64,000 nucleotides of DNA from Bathymodiolus brooksi (Eukaryota > Mollusca > Bivalvia > Mytilida > Modiolidae). The notes beneath the pieces are model-generated. The model did not search any database. It had not been told where the DNA came from and was given only the letters and a program-made list of their open reading frames with translations. The position numbers and the translations under genes were made by a program. The DNA lies in assembly GCA_963680875.1 (NCBI GenBank), contig OY804579.1, positions 55,813,718 to 55,877,717 of the forward strand, given 5' to 3'. The first letter of the stretch is position 1, and each line of letters starts with the position of its first letter. Below, in pieces: positions 34,604 through 46,683 of this stretch.

Positions 34604-36314
34604 CTAAAATACAAGAAACAAAATTGTTAATACTATATATCTTATGCAATATACAAGACAAAATACGATATAATTTCTATTGTGATCATAATTATTTGTT
34701 TTGCAATTACAAATGTAGATATATAATTTAGTATGCAAGACGCGTTTCTAGAATAATCTTTATCAGGTACGCTTAGAGTCAAAAGATTGGAAAACCAACT
34801 AATCTAAAAGTCTTTCGGCGCAAATAAGCCACATACCATAAAACATAGATCAAAACTCGCCTATGGTAACCTATATAAGACCTTGCGATTTAATACATAT
34901 ACAAAATATGAAGGCATTTGGGTCTTCAAAACATGTTTTGCACTAATAAAGTTGCATGATGAAAAATAATTAGTTACCCTTGTGGTCAAAGGCTACACTC
35001 ACAGTAGTTTCATTCTTATGTGTGACGCTACGTAATTTCCTATGCATGCAAATTATGAAGACATTCAACATTCAAACAAAAATTTCTACCTCTGACAATT
35101 TGGAAGATAAAAATATCAATTACTTTACTTAGTCAAGGAGCTATGTCACAGTGAGAACATTTTTATATGCGTCATGTTCTAATACCCATTTATCCATTTA
35201 AAATATGAATGTAGTACTATTAAATAAAATGATCAGACCTTGTGATCAATATCACCGTGACCTCAATTTCATAGGAGACACTCCGTCATGCTCAAATACA
35301 AATACATACAAAATATACAGGCAATGGGCCTTAAGACAAAAACGTGCTTTTATTTACGGATTCTGATTACCTCTTTAGTATCTTCAAACTTTTCTTCTGC
35401 TCTGAGAAATAATTAATTATTTGACCCTAGTTGTGGTAATTGGTCAAGGTCACAGTAGACTCATATTTATACGCAACACTCGGCATGCCATAATACATAT
35501 TAAATATAAAGCACTGGGTGTTAAGACAATAAAAGGACTACATAGATGAAAATGTAAAATAAAAAAAAAGTATTTGACATTGGTAAAGGCGAAGGTCACA
35601 TTGACTTTATTCTTATATATGACACTCCGCCATGTCATAATACATATACATGCACATCATGGGACTGTCCCTTAAGTTTGGTCTAGGCAAAGTTGTATGA
35701 TAAGAATCTATTAATTGAGCTTGTATTAAAAGTTCAAGGTAACAGTGATCTCATCCTGAAGATAGCCAAAATATTGCTAGCTTAACGACAAATAACAAGC
35801 AATCGACTAGTGATTTTCAAAAACTAATTCTACAAAAACAAACTCTTATTTGCCAAAAATGCATAAGAAAATTTCTATATATTAGTAAGCAATATGAATA
35901 TTTAATATTCCCCTAATATTTACAATTATTCAGACCCCTGTATAACTCTCCCTAATGACAGGACCTTAATACATTAGTGTCTCGTGTATGGAAATGTCAG
36001 TTTCTTGTACATAATACTGGTAACAGCTCATAATGATCAACATCTTAGTAGGAGTGCATGGTCGTTGGTTTTTTTTCGAAGTAAGGCAAACGTGTCCTAT
36101 ACCCTACGCATTATCTATCCTTTCATCAAAACACAAGTCCATAGCATAGACCCACCCTTGTGTCAGCTCTTTGCCACTTTATTTATTGTTCGTAATCTTG
36201 TTCGCGGCATGAGTGTAGCTAATATACTGATAACTTATAAACAAAATAATAAATAAATCATAAATATTCCGTTGGTTCCTGGTAGTATACCATATACAAA
36301 TATTATAACCTTTT
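34604..36314. repeat. Upstream region of the esterase gene with degenerate ~200-bp repeats
   Basis: Several diverged copies of a unit containing GGTCAAGGTCACAGT and GACACTCCGTCATGTCATAA-like text lie between about 34860 and 35760. A single GCGTACCTGATAAAGATTAT-type repeat (complement) lies near 34750. No gene was recognised. Confidence 0.5.
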
Positions 36315-36315
36315 A

Positions 36316-36562
36316 TGTAGCCGTCGTGACCGTGATCGTATGGTAGTTGGATTTACAACTACCTATGCAATCAGTGCCTATCACCACTGATGTTGTGAGT
36401 TCGAATCTCGATCAGGGCGAGGTGCTCAACATTATGTGTGATGAAGTTTATCAGTGACTTGCGACAGGTCGGTGGTTTTCTTCCTCCACGAATAAAACTG
36501 ACCATCACGATATAGCTGAAATATTGTTGAAAGTGGCGTTAAACACCATCAAACAAACAAAC
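36316..36562 (+). mobile_element. tRNA-derived SINE
   Basis: Head with GATCGTATGGTAGTTGG and GAGTTCGAATCTCG (B box). The tail CGATATAGCTGAAATATTGT and GTGGCGTTAAACACCATC is followed by an (AAAC)n-like end. Same family as 11985-12245 (minus) and 38250-38505. Confidence 0.85.
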
Positions 36563-36608
36563 ATATAACATTTTACAATAATAAATCTGAAGGTGATAAT
36601 TGACTTAC

Positions 36609-36690
36609 CTTTGAAGTTTTAAAGCATTTCTTTCGGCAAAACTTATGGTCAATCGAAAGGTGAATATCGAGGACATTTAAAGTTGGTTGT
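36609..36690 (-). other. Possible 5'UTR exon of the esterase gene
   Basis: On the minus strand a strong donor, CTTCAAAG|GTAAGTC, lies at 36609/36608, about 2 kb upstream of the D1 ATG. The D1 ATG directly follows an acceptor-like TTGTATTTTAG. A TATA-like CTATATAC lies just upstream of this candidate, near 36700. No coding potential is needed. This is inference from splice signals only. Confidence 0.3.
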
Positions 36691-36858
36691 TTCCTTTTAA
36701 GTATATAGGTAGTTTACAATAGTAATGCAAACAAAACTAGCTTTGACTGACGTTAAAAATATATAACCATTACTTAGTGGATTGGCAAATAAGGAGATCT
36801 ACGATGAATTATATTTTTGTTTACTTCGTAACTAGTATTAATATTTACTTTTAGTTAA

Positions 36859-37417
36859 AGAGGCATTAGCTACGATTTTGACCCAGAAAATTATATGTTT
36901 TGGAAATTGGTAAATAGCTTTAAAATGATGAAATAAAGGTAAATATTTCACATTAAACAGCTTATCGTACCACTTTTTGCCTTTTGAGAACAAAAATTAT
37001 CATCGATTTATTATTTCATTGCAAGCAAATAATTTGACCTCGCTTTCTCCGTATGCAACTAGTGACAGGTAAAAACGAATAATTTGTATTTTGTCGCTTA
37101 TTAACTGCAAACTTGCATGGTTCTTTGTCCGTAGTTAACGCCGACTAAAAGCAGATTCACAGAAGATAAGAAATAAGTGCATTGTTTTACTGATTTAATG
37201 ACGATTCGGCAAACCCCGTAAACAATGCCGATAATTAATAAGATGGCGTCCATTTCTTGATCGATCACAAAACACGAGCAGTTGCACCTTTTTCCCCTGA
37301 TGCGCGTACATTTCATAACATTTATAAGTTACAGAAACACGTTTTATTAAGGCATCAATCATATCTGATAGTTTTTATGGGTAACAAAAATTTACGATTT
37401 TGGCAGATAATGCCCCT
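36859..37417. mobile_element. 559-bp non-autonomous TIR element flanked by TTAA
   Basis: Ends are AGAGGCATTA and (complement) AGGGGCATTA, directly flanked by TTAA at 36855-36858 and 37418-37421. The interior is unrelated to the larger TTAA element at 38776-45773 except for the AG-rich ends and the target choice. A partial copy lies at 10870-11129. It is probably a Kolobok-like MITE. Confidence 0.75.
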
Positions 37418-37421
37418 TTAA

Positions 37422-38154
37422 ATTAGAAATGTGTAGTCATTAGTGCCTGTTTTTGACATGTTTAACATAAATATACTTTCCATTTACCTTTATGTTTCTT
37501 TATAAACAAAGGTACCCCTTGTTCTTGGGATCATGGCTGTAAATCTGTTATGTCCATTGCTATAAGTATTCGCAGTATTGTTATCCTTGGTAAACTCACA
37601 ATGTTTGTGTAAATTTTCAATTGTTGCAGCTTGTAGAAATGTTTTGATTATAATTTCATATATTCAAATTCATAATATCCCACAACAAAAGTTGGGATGC
37701 TTCAACGAAACTCGCAATATGATGTCACACCCAAATTCCTGTCTTACAAGCTAACGGCTGTCATGTCATATAGTTTATATGCGTCAATATATCATATAAA
37801 CGTCTGCTCTCTTCATAGTTGTCAAGCTAGTATTGAAACTAGGAGCAATAGCTGATTTCTTTATTCGTATGAAGCGAACTTCATGCAATGTCCTCGACAA
37901 TAAGCTAGCAGACTGCTTCAATTTCCCGCTTAGGTTAAAAAGATGATGTCCTGTCACAGAATAATTCCAAGTTTTGTTGACTATGTTTACAACGTTATCA
38001 TAAAAGAATGTTATAATGTTACTGATATCTTCAATGTAAAAACGACTCGATTTTGTAATCAGACATATCATTGCTTGCTTGCGCATCAGTATGCTGTCTC
38101 CGCATGTACAAGTTTCTATACTAGCAAAAAAAAATGCGGCGACGACGATTGCCA
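37422..38154. other. Intergenic, nothing recognised
   Basis: AT-rich sequence. A 129-codon minus-strand open frame ends here, but its start lies in a dispersed repeat (CACTAGTGGAGCAGC) and it shows no family features. Confidence 0.6.
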
Positions 38155-38249
38155 CTAGTGGAGCAGCAACCACTCACCCTTCCGGAGCACCTGAATTCAT
38201 CCCCCGGTTTTTTTGTGGGGGTTATTGCTCTTTGCACAATCTTTAGGGG

Positions 38250-38505
38250 GAAATCGTGGTCGTGATCTTTTAATAATTAACTTTACAACTACCTATGCAA
38301 TCAGTGTCTTTCACCACTGCACTGTAAGTTCGACTCCCGTTCAAGGCGACATGTGCTCCGCATATATTTATATAATAAAGTCTGTCCGTAACTTGTGGCA
38401 GGTCGATAGTTTTCTCCGGGTACTCCGTTTTCCTCCACCAATATAACTGACCGCCTCGATATAACTGAAATATTGTTGAAAGTGGCGTTAAACCCCATAA
38501 TCCTT
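38250..38505 (+). mobile_element. tRNA-derived SINE inside a dispersed repeat
   Basis: TCGTGGTCGTGATCTTTTAA head, GTTCGACTCCCG B box, GCAGGTCGATAGTTTTCTCC middle and GTTGAAAGTGGCGTTAAACC tail. Mussel-type repeat sequence flanks it on both sides (from 38155 and after 38515), which suggests insertion into it. Confidence 0.8.
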
Positions 38506-39679
38506 AACCCAAATTTTGTGTTTTCTGTGTAATGTTTTATAGATCATTGTTTTTTGTTGTTGTCCTTTTTATTTTCACCATTGTATTGTCTGTCCTTCTT
38601 GCAGATTCTGATTACCCCCCTTTTGTATCTTCAAACTTTTCTTACAGAAGTTATATTAACATAACACGAACAATATCGGAAAGCGCCACGCATATACATG
38701 TAGTAAGTACATAATAGATCATGAGATACATTTGATTTATAATTAAGCGTCGATGATGAATTTCTTGTTCCTTAAATGGATATTGTCTACCAGCTGCGTA
38801 ATTTTTTCATACCCATAATTATTGTCGATTTCCGTACTGACCTTCATAAAATGAAGATTAAACACAGAATTATTGATGAATACGCTCCGAAACGTTGTTT
38901 TTTCGACTAAAAAAGCTGACCATCGTTACCGGAAGCTAATTAATTATGCACTGACCTGGGCGAGGCCAACTCTATTTATTTATCTATTTTTATGTCAGTA
39001 TGCTGCAGCATGGATATTGTGGTAAGTTTCTATAAAAGTTGAGGAAAAAAGCTATTTGCGAACCGATTGTATCTAAAAGACGTAGAATAAATAATTTCTG
39101 TATCAGGAATAGATTTTCTTTGATGAAAACTACATGCCTTAACAAATTCAGCCGATATTTCCACGATATTCATTGAAAACATGCCAGGAGGCACCCTATG
39201 GGGACAAGCTCAACTACGTATTTTCGATCGGAAATTTTTGCCGGCGTTAAAAATAACTAAATTAGTTTTTTTCTTCTTATAAGTTAATGAAGTTGTTCCC
39301 CGAGATTTTGATACACGTGTTAAATTAATTTATTTTAGCCAGTTTACCGACAATATGAAAACAGAGACATACATGTAGAACACAGTGAAATACATGTCTG
39401 ATGAAAACGAATGACCTAGCCAGTGTTGTTTTATTTGTTAATTGACTGGAATGTTTCAGAGAAATTTGGGCTGGATTAGAAACAAAAGAGACCTTACTTC
39501 TAGTTCCACAAGACAGTTGCTGCAAAATAATATGGGACTGACCATTTACCTTGAAGGGGGCTATGTCACGTTTTTTCGCCGTAGAAATGTTTTTTTCAGA
39601 CGCCTCAGAAATCATATTTTCTTATTTTCCGGCGAAGTGCCAATCTAATTAAAACAAGGTGAACTGTGATCTAATGCTC

Positions 39680-40015
39680 ACTTATGATACCCCTGCCACT
39701 TCCCATGATATGGGGTACCTATATGAAGCTTGTGACCAAATACCAGATTTCTGCCATCAATAGTTGTTGAGAAAAATGTGCATATATGTTCAATGTGGAT
39801 AAAAACCAACAAAGTCGGCAAACAGGAAGTAGGAATCTGATGGTTCCAAAAACGCTTCCGACGATATGGCATACCTATGTGAAGCTTGTGACCAAATATC
39901 AGATTTCTGCCATCAATAGTTGCTGAGAAAAATGTGACGAAAAATATTTTGGAAGGACGGACGGAGGTAAAACAGTATACCCCCCTCCCCATTCGGGGAG
40001 CGGGGGTATAATTAG
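39680..40015. repeat. GACGGACGG/CGGGGGTATA repeat
   Basis: Two ~130-bp copies of a unit with GATATGGGGTACCTATATGA, GCTTGTGACCAAATA and ATTTCTGCCATCAATAGTTG, ended by GGACGGACGGAGGTAAAACA and GAGCGGGGGTATAAT. Related copies are at 42230-42365, 52785-52930 and 55190-55535. Confidence 0.75.
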
Positions 40016-40453
40016 ATCTAAAATAGGGAGCAAGTGCGTAGATCTAATTTTAATTAGATTGGCGAAGTGCTGGAATAATTTTTTTTCTTCAAAATTGTGT
40101 ATATGATTATACTGTGAAAACGTCAAGTCGGAATATATTTTTTTCTCCTGTCCAGCCAAATTTTTTTCTTCAAGATTCAGAATCAAAATAATTTTTAGGA
40201 AAATAAACATAAAATTAAAATTGAATAGCTTGAGGGGTAAATTGATAATAAAACTGTGGTCATAAGAAAGTCCCACGAGAAAATCTTTCCTTCCAAAATA
40301 AGACTTTTTTTTATTTCTCTAAACTGAATTTGTGCAAACTATTTCACTTATAATGAATTATATTTCTTTTTTAAATAGAGCTCATTTTTCTAGATGAATG
40401 TATAACCATCTGTCTTTACTCTGTTTTTATTAAATCTCTTGTCTTTATTACAG

Positions 40454-40708
40454 GACTTTGATCCGATTGTCCTTGATGAGGCAGTGTTGGGGGTTGCTAG
40501 AATGTTTCGAGAGGAACTTGTATTAATGCCCCATGACGAGGATTACAACAGATCCAATAGGTGTGCAGCCTACCGCCAGTATACCATTTGGGCACATGGC
40601 CGACTTGGAGCTGGGGTCAGACGTGTGATCCCAAGCTGTTGTACTTGGAAAATTAGGAACAAGTATCTTGATCTATATGGACAATACAAGGGTTTCATTC
40701 CTAGATGA
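40454..40708 (+). CDS. P2X7-receptor intracellular-domain-like (P2RX7_C) terminal exon in transposon copy A
   Basis: The acceptor TTTATTACAG precedes an open exon ending in TGA. It reads [20 protein letters not shown], then [20 protein letters not shown] and [19 protein letters not shown]. The AYRQ..W..G.LG.G.RRVIPSC pattern matches the C-terminal cytoplasmic domain of P2X7 receptors, a family known to recur as many free-standing invertebrate proteins. Cysteines for zinc binding are partly visible (RCAAYR, PSCC); the usual upstream Cys-rich exon was not found on this strand. The open frame is intact here, unlike copy B. It is probably transposon cargo; whether it is transcribed is unknown. 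Confidence 0.6.
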   Translation, partial: DFDPIVLDEAVLGVARMFREELVLMPHDEDYNRSNRCAAYRQYTIWAHGRLGAGVRRVIPSCCTWKIRNKYLDLYGQYKGFIPR

Positions 40709-40759
40709 TTTAATTAAAACTTGTTCATGAAATATTTTGTATTTTATCCCATATACCCT

Positions 40760-40905
40760 AATGATAAAGTTTACCACTTGCTTCCCTATGGTCGGTGGTT
40801 GTCCGGGTACTCTGGCTTCCTCCACCACTAAAACTGGTCGCCATGATATAGCTGAAATATTGCTGAAAGTGGCGTTAAAACACCAAAAATAAAAAATAAA
40901 TCAAC
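40760..40905 (+). mobile_element. 5'-truncated SINE
   Basis: Starts inside the SINE middle (GATAAAGTTTACCACTTGCT) and ends GTGGCGTTAAAACACC. The inverted counterpart in copy B is at 54243-54370, so it was present before the two transposon copies separated. Confidence 0.85.
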
Positions 40906-41572
40906 CCTAATGAGTTATTAATTTCACAAGTTGGTCAGTTGGAATTGTAAATTTAATTTGAAAGTTTTGCCATCTTATTATTATTTTTTGTTCTATCAGC
41001 ACTGACAACTTCTTCTAAAATGGACTGACAGTCTTTTATATAATTCAAAATCAAACTTGGCAGAGATGTTTTCTATGAGGTCCTACACAAGAGTTGTTAC
41101 ATTTGTGCAGATTCGTCAAAAAACATGGCCACCATGTGACTTTGAAAATTCTGATTGGTCGATTTTCAAGAAACTTCCTCAAGAACCGCTGAAGGGATTG
41201 AATTGAAATCTGGTAAATATGTTCCTATGAATGTCTTTAACATGTGTTGTTACTGTTTGCGCCATTTGAAAATTCAAAATGGCCACCAGCGGAGGTCAAA
41301 GTTTGCATTGAAACCCTATGGGAAACAACATTTTCATCTTCTTCTTGAGAACTGCCAAACAGAATTTAACCAAACTTGGCAGAGATGTTTCTTGTGAGGT
41401 CCTAAAAAGTTGTCCTGGTTTGTACTAATTAGACCAACACACTGAGTGCTATCATTATTGTGCATTGGACAATTTGTAATGCCCATTATCCTGACTTGGG
41501 TACTTTTCTGCTCTAAATGTGCAGAACTTCTGTTAGACCAGGAAAAACAAAGAGTGACAATCTAAATTTATT

Positions 41573-41858
41573 TTATGCGACAATATAGTCAATTGTTTTG
41601 TCTTGGTCTTCAAATCTGGATTTCTGAGATGCTACAATATCATCCAGAGTTGGAGGTTGTGGAATTAGTGCAAGATGGACCGAGATTCTTCTGGGATCAT
41701 CTACTTCCAACTGCACACGTTAATTCATTCCTTCATTATCTTGCAGTCTCATACAAATGATGACCCTTAATAGTCTTGGAACATAGGAATATGACTTGTC
41801 AGCTTTAACAGGCTGCACAGACCACCTAGCTGTCTTTTTGTTGTAACTTCTCTGCCAC
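41573..41858 (-). pseudogene. Decayed copy of the 53285-53570 exon, nonsense mutation
   Basis: Follows the same acceptor (TACTTCAG). It reads [20 protein letters not shown] then [10 protein letters not shown].. but reaches TAA at 41722-41720, where copy B has CAA (Gln). Sequence after the stop remains similar (PRRISVHL...). Copy A of this gene therefore cannot make the full product. Confidence 0.65.
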
Positions 41859-42518
41859 CTGAAGTAGAAAAATACATACAATGTAATTCACAAGAATAAA
41901 ACAATAGAATTGAGATTATGATCTATGGAGCCCTAACTTTCAATTCAAGATGAATGTCTTGAATGTATAGTGAATGACAAAGTAAACATATCATTACAAG
42001 TCCAATTTATGAAGGATTTGAGTGATTTGTAGACAGATTTTAGGTTGTGGTCATCCCCCAAGAAGTTCTACAGCAGGCATCACGAGCTGGTCAATGGATA
42101 CAGGGTGTCTGTTACCCAAATCAGACCTGATCTTCATTTGTTGTTGATGTCTTTCCCTTCATCGGATGGGACTTCTACCGGACTTGACCATGGACAACGC
42201 AGTGGGTTTGCGACTTTCGATTGACCCTTCTGAAGCCTATGATCAAATATCAGATTGCTGCCATAAATAATTACTGAGAAAAATGTTATGAACATCTTGG
42301 GACGAACGGACGGACAGAGGTAAAACAGTATACCCCCCCCCCTTCCAGTGGAGCGGGGGTATAATAAAGCTTCTATGACATATGATCATGCATGTTTCTG
42401 TTATTAGGACAAAATTTCAAGTATGTAAGTTACAACTGAAGTTGAGGCTAGGTTCAAAATCTCCATCGTCAGAATCATCACCAACATCACTGCCCTCTTC
42501 AGTAATATCTATTGAGAG

Positions 42519-45420
42519 ACTGTAAGAATAAAAAATAATTGTTTATTACAGTGTATGTGTATAATATCGAAACAAATTTTGTTATATGGTTCCGATGTGC
42601 AGCTGTATAACGAAAAAGCTTTTCAAAATAATATTAAATCTATATACATGTATCCAGCACACATCTACACAACCCAATATAAAGAGACAAAATTACATCA
42701 AAGTTCCAGGAAAAAATTTGGTGCGCCAGACGTGCGTCAATTCTGTCCCAGTTTGGTTTCATTCCCGTAAGTAGCTAAGGAGGACTGGCCATTTCAGCTT
42801 GTGGATTGATGAAAATGTAACGATGACGCAGAAGCCAACATGATCCCTATATAATATAGCTACTAGTAGTATCACTATGTAAGCCACAATAATTAATAGG
42901 AAACTGTTATACAAGTGACTGTGTTGAACAATATTGAAAATGTTACATATAAACATAATGTAGAATATGTCTAATCTTTAACAAAATGAACATACTCAAA
43001 TGGGTTCACAAATGAACTTGATTTCTCCAGTTTCATCCGTTTCGTTGAAATGTGATCGCTGCTCATTTCTTCTACTCTAGAATTACCTTGGTCAGAATAT
43101 CTAAATCAAAAATACAAATATCAATCACTACAAAATCACATTTGTCTGAAATTACCAGTTTTTGTAGTAATTTGCCTAAAAAATTTAGATAATTTTACAA
43201 AAACCTGCATGATTTTAACACAGACATGGGCCATCGGTCTACTGTTAAATTCACACACTGTGAAACATGCAAATTGCTATGGATCTTCACATTATTTCTT
43301 AAAAATCTTGTTTATAAATCATACTTACAAGATCCAAACTAAACAAGGGCAAAGCATGGCATATCCCCTCGCCTAAAAATTTGACCCGGTGACCTTGACC
43401 ATTGACTTTGAAAATCAATAGGGTTCCAGATTCTCTTAAGGTCTAAGTATGTACCAAGTTTGGTCAAAATCCATTGAAGGATGTTGATTCTAGTGTTCAC
43501 AAGGATGTTATGCGGTAAAATTTTGACCTGGTTATCTTGACCTTTGACCTATAAGGCTATGACCTTGAAAATCAATAGGGTTTCGGTTATCTTAAGGACT
43601 AAGTATGTACCAAGTTTTGTCAAAAATCCATTGAAGGATGTTGATTCTAGTGTTCACAAGGATGTTATGCAGTAAAATTTTAGCCTGTGACCTTGATCTT
43701 TGACATACGATCTTGAAAATCAATAGGGTTCCAGATTCTCTTAAGGACTAAGTATGTACCAAGTTTGGTCAAAATCCATTGAAGGATGTTCATTCTAGAG
43801 TGTTCACAAGGATGTTACGCAGTAAAAATTTGACCCTGTGACCTTGACCTTTGACCTTGAAAATCAATAGGGTTTCAAATTCTCTTAAGGACTAAGTATG
43901 TACCAAGTTTGGTCAAAATCCATTGAAGGATGTTGATTCTAGAGTGTTCACAAGGATGTGACGGACGGACGGTAGCGTTACTATATCCCTTCGCAACTTC
44001 GTTTGCGAGAGGATAAAAAGCAGTTCAAATGACAATTCTTTAAATAGAAAGCCTTTATATGAAAAAAACATATTGATTTCCCTCTATCATGTCTGTTGAT
44101 AATTCTAAGATAGTAAAGTATAATTTTGGCTCCCTGAACTAAAAATTATGTCCAAAATTGTTGAAATGTAGTAAAAAACTAGTTAATGTAATGTTTTTAG
44201 AATAGTCAAGAAATAAACTTGGTTTGCATAAGGAAATTGAAAACGATTTTCATTTAGTCATAGTCTAAAATATGCAGTTCAGGACATTTCAGTAAAATTT
44301 TATAGTCACATATATAGAAAAGTTTCTGAAACTTGCAAATTTCTATGGATCTTCATATTATTTTTTAAAAACCTTGTTTATGTATCATACTTACAGGATC
44401 CAAACTAAAAATGCTACTGAAATGACACTTATTTAAATGGAAAGCTTTTTATATAAAAGATACATGCTGATTTTTCACAGACAGGAAGATATAATTTTGG
44501 CTCCCATAACAAAGTGTTATGTTCAAACTTGTTGAAAAGTATTTTTAACCTTATTTATGTAATGTATTTCCAGTACCCAAGATATAAACTTGTTTGCATA
44601 AAGGAATTGAAAATGATTTTCATTTAGCCATGGTCTAAAATATGCATTTAAGACATTTCTGAAATTTTCAGTAAAATTTTGTAGTCATATATAAAAAAAG
44701 TTCTGAAACTTGAAAATTTCAATAGATATTCATATCATTTCTTCAAAACCTTGTTTATAATTATATATTATACTTACAGGATCCAAACTAAAAGTGCAAT
44801 TGAAATGAAGCTTCTTTAAATAGAAAGCTTTTATTTGAAAAATACATACTGATTTTCCATTATAGTGATAATTCGCAGAAAGTAAGGTATATACTTTTGG
44901 TTCCCAAAACTAAGTTTCATGTCCAAGTTGTTGAAATTTGATAAAATTAAAAGCCTAATTATATGTTGTATATCAAAGAAATAAATTTGCTTGAATAAAA
45001 AGAACTTTATAGGGTTTTCATTAAGCCATGTACAGTTTTAATTCTTGCATTAAAAATGAATTGATTCGATATTTTTTTTTAAATTGATAATAATAAACTG
45101 CACTGTCATTGATATCATTTTTGCACTCCCATTTCCCCTTTGCTGGCCTCTTAAAATTTGTGTTTGTTTACCTCGCAAATACGGCCGTTTTATGCTACTC
45201 ATTGACAATAATTTGCTGTTGCCAGGTGCAAAATTACATATATTGATTAATATCTACCGAAAATGATCATAGGCATCATCATAAATTCATAAAATATGAA
45301 AAACGAGTGAGAAAAGAAGGCAACATGCTCGGCTTACCTATCAACAATAATCAAGCACTTCCTTGAGTTCGCGCCATCCAACGACAACGGTCCAACTGAT
45401 CCCCTACATATATCCTGCAT
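42519..45420 (-). pseudogene. Spliced acidic-protein gene of transposon copy A (three 5' exons)
   Basis: Exon 1 45420-45338 ([22 protein letters not shown], phase 2), exon 2 43100-42996 (YSDQGNSRVEEMSSDHISTK..NPF, 105 nt), exon 3 starting 42519 ([20 protein letters not shown]..). Splice sites and frames match copy B. Relative to B, exon 1 lacks 39 bp (13 codons), and a ~37-bp deletion removes the exon 3 donor near 42440. With the nonsense mutation in the last exon, this copy is broken. Function not recognised. Confidence 0.5.
43365..44015. repeat. Four tandem ~150-bp GACGGACGG-type repeats
   Basis: Units contain GACCTTGAAAATCAATAGGG, TAAGTATGTACCAAGTTTGG and AATCCATTGAAGGATGTTGA and end with GACGGACGGTAGCGTTACTA. 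Copy B has only one unit at 51556-51775, so the expansion (or contraction) followed duplication. Confidence 0.88.
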
Positions 45421-45860
45421 TTGTTCCATTTGGAAGATACTTCACTTCTGTTCCTCTAAATCTCTGAATCCGTCAAAGTCAGCTTTCTTCCACGCGTTGA
45501 CAGTTTCTCTTTTGCCCAAGAACCACATGTTGTTTATTGTTTCTAAACAGTGCGCATGCTCAAGACGTGTTCGCATAGAAGGCCATATGAAAAGATTTGA
45601 ATATTGTCATCCGGACAATAATTCTGATATCGATAGTTTTGGGTCTTTTTTGTCAAAAAATCGTATCTTTTGCAACATAACTCGGTGTTAATCTTCATTT
45701 TATGAAGGTCAGTACGGAAATCGACAATAATTTTGGGTATGAAAAAATTACGCAGCTGGTAGACAATATCCCTTTGAACTAGTTAATTATACTTTTTATA
45801 TATATTCTTTTACCTTTTAAGATTGACTTCAATTATTTGGGTTTAGCAAATCAGTTTCTT

Positions 45861-45868
45861 TATAAAAG
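45861..45868 (+). promoter_or_regulatory. TATA box candidate
   Basis: TATAAAAG, followed about 30 bp on by pyrimidine-rich TTTCATAGTCAAGTC that could hold a start site. It lies 200 bp upstream of the 83-codon ORF at 46068. Confidence 0.4.
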
Positions 45869-46067
45869 CAGCCTTTCTTTCATAGTCAAGTCATTTTACA
45901 GCCACGACCTAGACCACAACACACCACCCAGAGAATTGCAAAAGAGGAAGCGGTCCACACATAGCAGATATCATATCAAAGGCAGGCCGTAGACGCCTAC
46001 CAATTATCGAAACGAAGAAGAATCCCAGAAACCCTGGAAAAGATGCACATTCGTACGTAGTCCGTAC

Positions 46068-46319
46068 ATGCCAGAACTCCTCTGCCACAAGACCGAATTC
46101 ATAGACGGAACGGAGTCCTACTCAGAGATTTACTATCCAGATGATCCAACACTGATGGACTGCTACCCTAGATACGACACGGACATACACCTTGGTGACA
46201 GACCATCGACTCCGATCCAACAACGAGATGTTCGCTTTACACTAAAAGCAAGCAGAAAAAAACAGCACGCCTATGTAAAACGTAATCTGTCGCAATACCT
46301 GCTAAACACCAATAACTAA
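46068..46319 (+). CDS. Hypothetical 83-residue protein
   Basis: Starts MPELLCHKTEFIDGTESYSE and ends KASRKKQHAYVKRNLSQYLL..; an acidic, Tyr-rich N-terminal half and a basic C-terminal half. The same frame is protein-like further upstream (HDLDHNTPPRELQKRKRSTH from about 45902) but is interrupted by TAG at 45990-45992. It may therefore be the end of a longer decayed gene, or a small gene using the TATA box at 45861. It sits in the spacer between the inverted transposons. No family recognised. Confidence 0.3.
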   Translation: MPELLCHKTEFIDGTESYSEIYYPDDPTLMDCYPRYDTDIHLGDRPSTPIQQRDVRFTLKASRKKQHAYVKRNLSQYLLNTNN

Positions 46320-46683
46320 CTAGTCAAGGGAATAATGGAATTATGAACTGTTTTAAATACAAGATCTGTGTTATATCTAAAATTGTAATTTGAAAAAAAT
46401 ATATATTATTTACTTTATTGATGGTATATAGGAATTCAAATAGTCAGATGTGTCTCCTTTAACCAAAGTTGAAAATATTGCAATTTCTATCATTATGTTT
46501 TTCAGCTATTGCTTCCCAGCATGAGTCAAGATTTCCAAAACAACAATACTATAGTAAACGGATTATCCGGACTGCTTCACATTGTACATGTAGTGTGCAT
46601 AATTTTCGTTACATGTATTTCCAATTCTACAGTTACTTAATATTTAACACGCATTCTGAGATGTGTTCGGCTTGTCTGTATTA

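Larger units (their letters stand above)
38776..45773. mobile_element. TTAA-flanked 7-kb TIR transposon, copy A
   Basis: The ends are long inverted repeats (~85 bp): left ATGGATATTGTCTACCAGCT, right (complement) AGGGATATTGTCTACCAGCT, both continuing GCGTAATTTTTTCATACCC. TTAA lies at 38772-38775 and TTGA (one change) at 45774-45777. An inverted second copy with intact TTAA on both sides is at 49713-57132. TTAA targets with AGGG ends fit the Kolobok superfamily better than piggyBac, from memory. Contents: a P2RX7_C-like exon on plus, a multi-exon gene on minus, and several GACGGACGG-type repeats. No transposase was identified with confidence. Confidence 0.82.

Noticed and set aside
1..36690. 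Prokaryotic features such as operons, CRISPR arrays or ribosome binding sites
   Set aside because: Introns, SINEs and signal-peptide eukaryotic gene structure show nuclear animal DNA; the tandem repeats have no spacer structure of CRISPR type.
37784..38173. 129-codon minus-strand frame with a signal-peptide-like start
   Set aside because: The apparent signal peptide is translated from the CACTAGTGGAGCAGC repeat; the rest is AT-rich with no recognisable domain.
41155..41397. 80-codon plus-strand frame, mirrored in copy B at 53739-54044
   Set aside because: Lies in a dispersed repeat (TGGCCACCAGCGGAGGTCAA); no domain and the frames are not equally conserved.
42040..42220. [24 protein letters not shown] coding remnant in transposon copy A
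   Set aside because: Short, flanked by noncoding repeats, and without an identifiable parent element.
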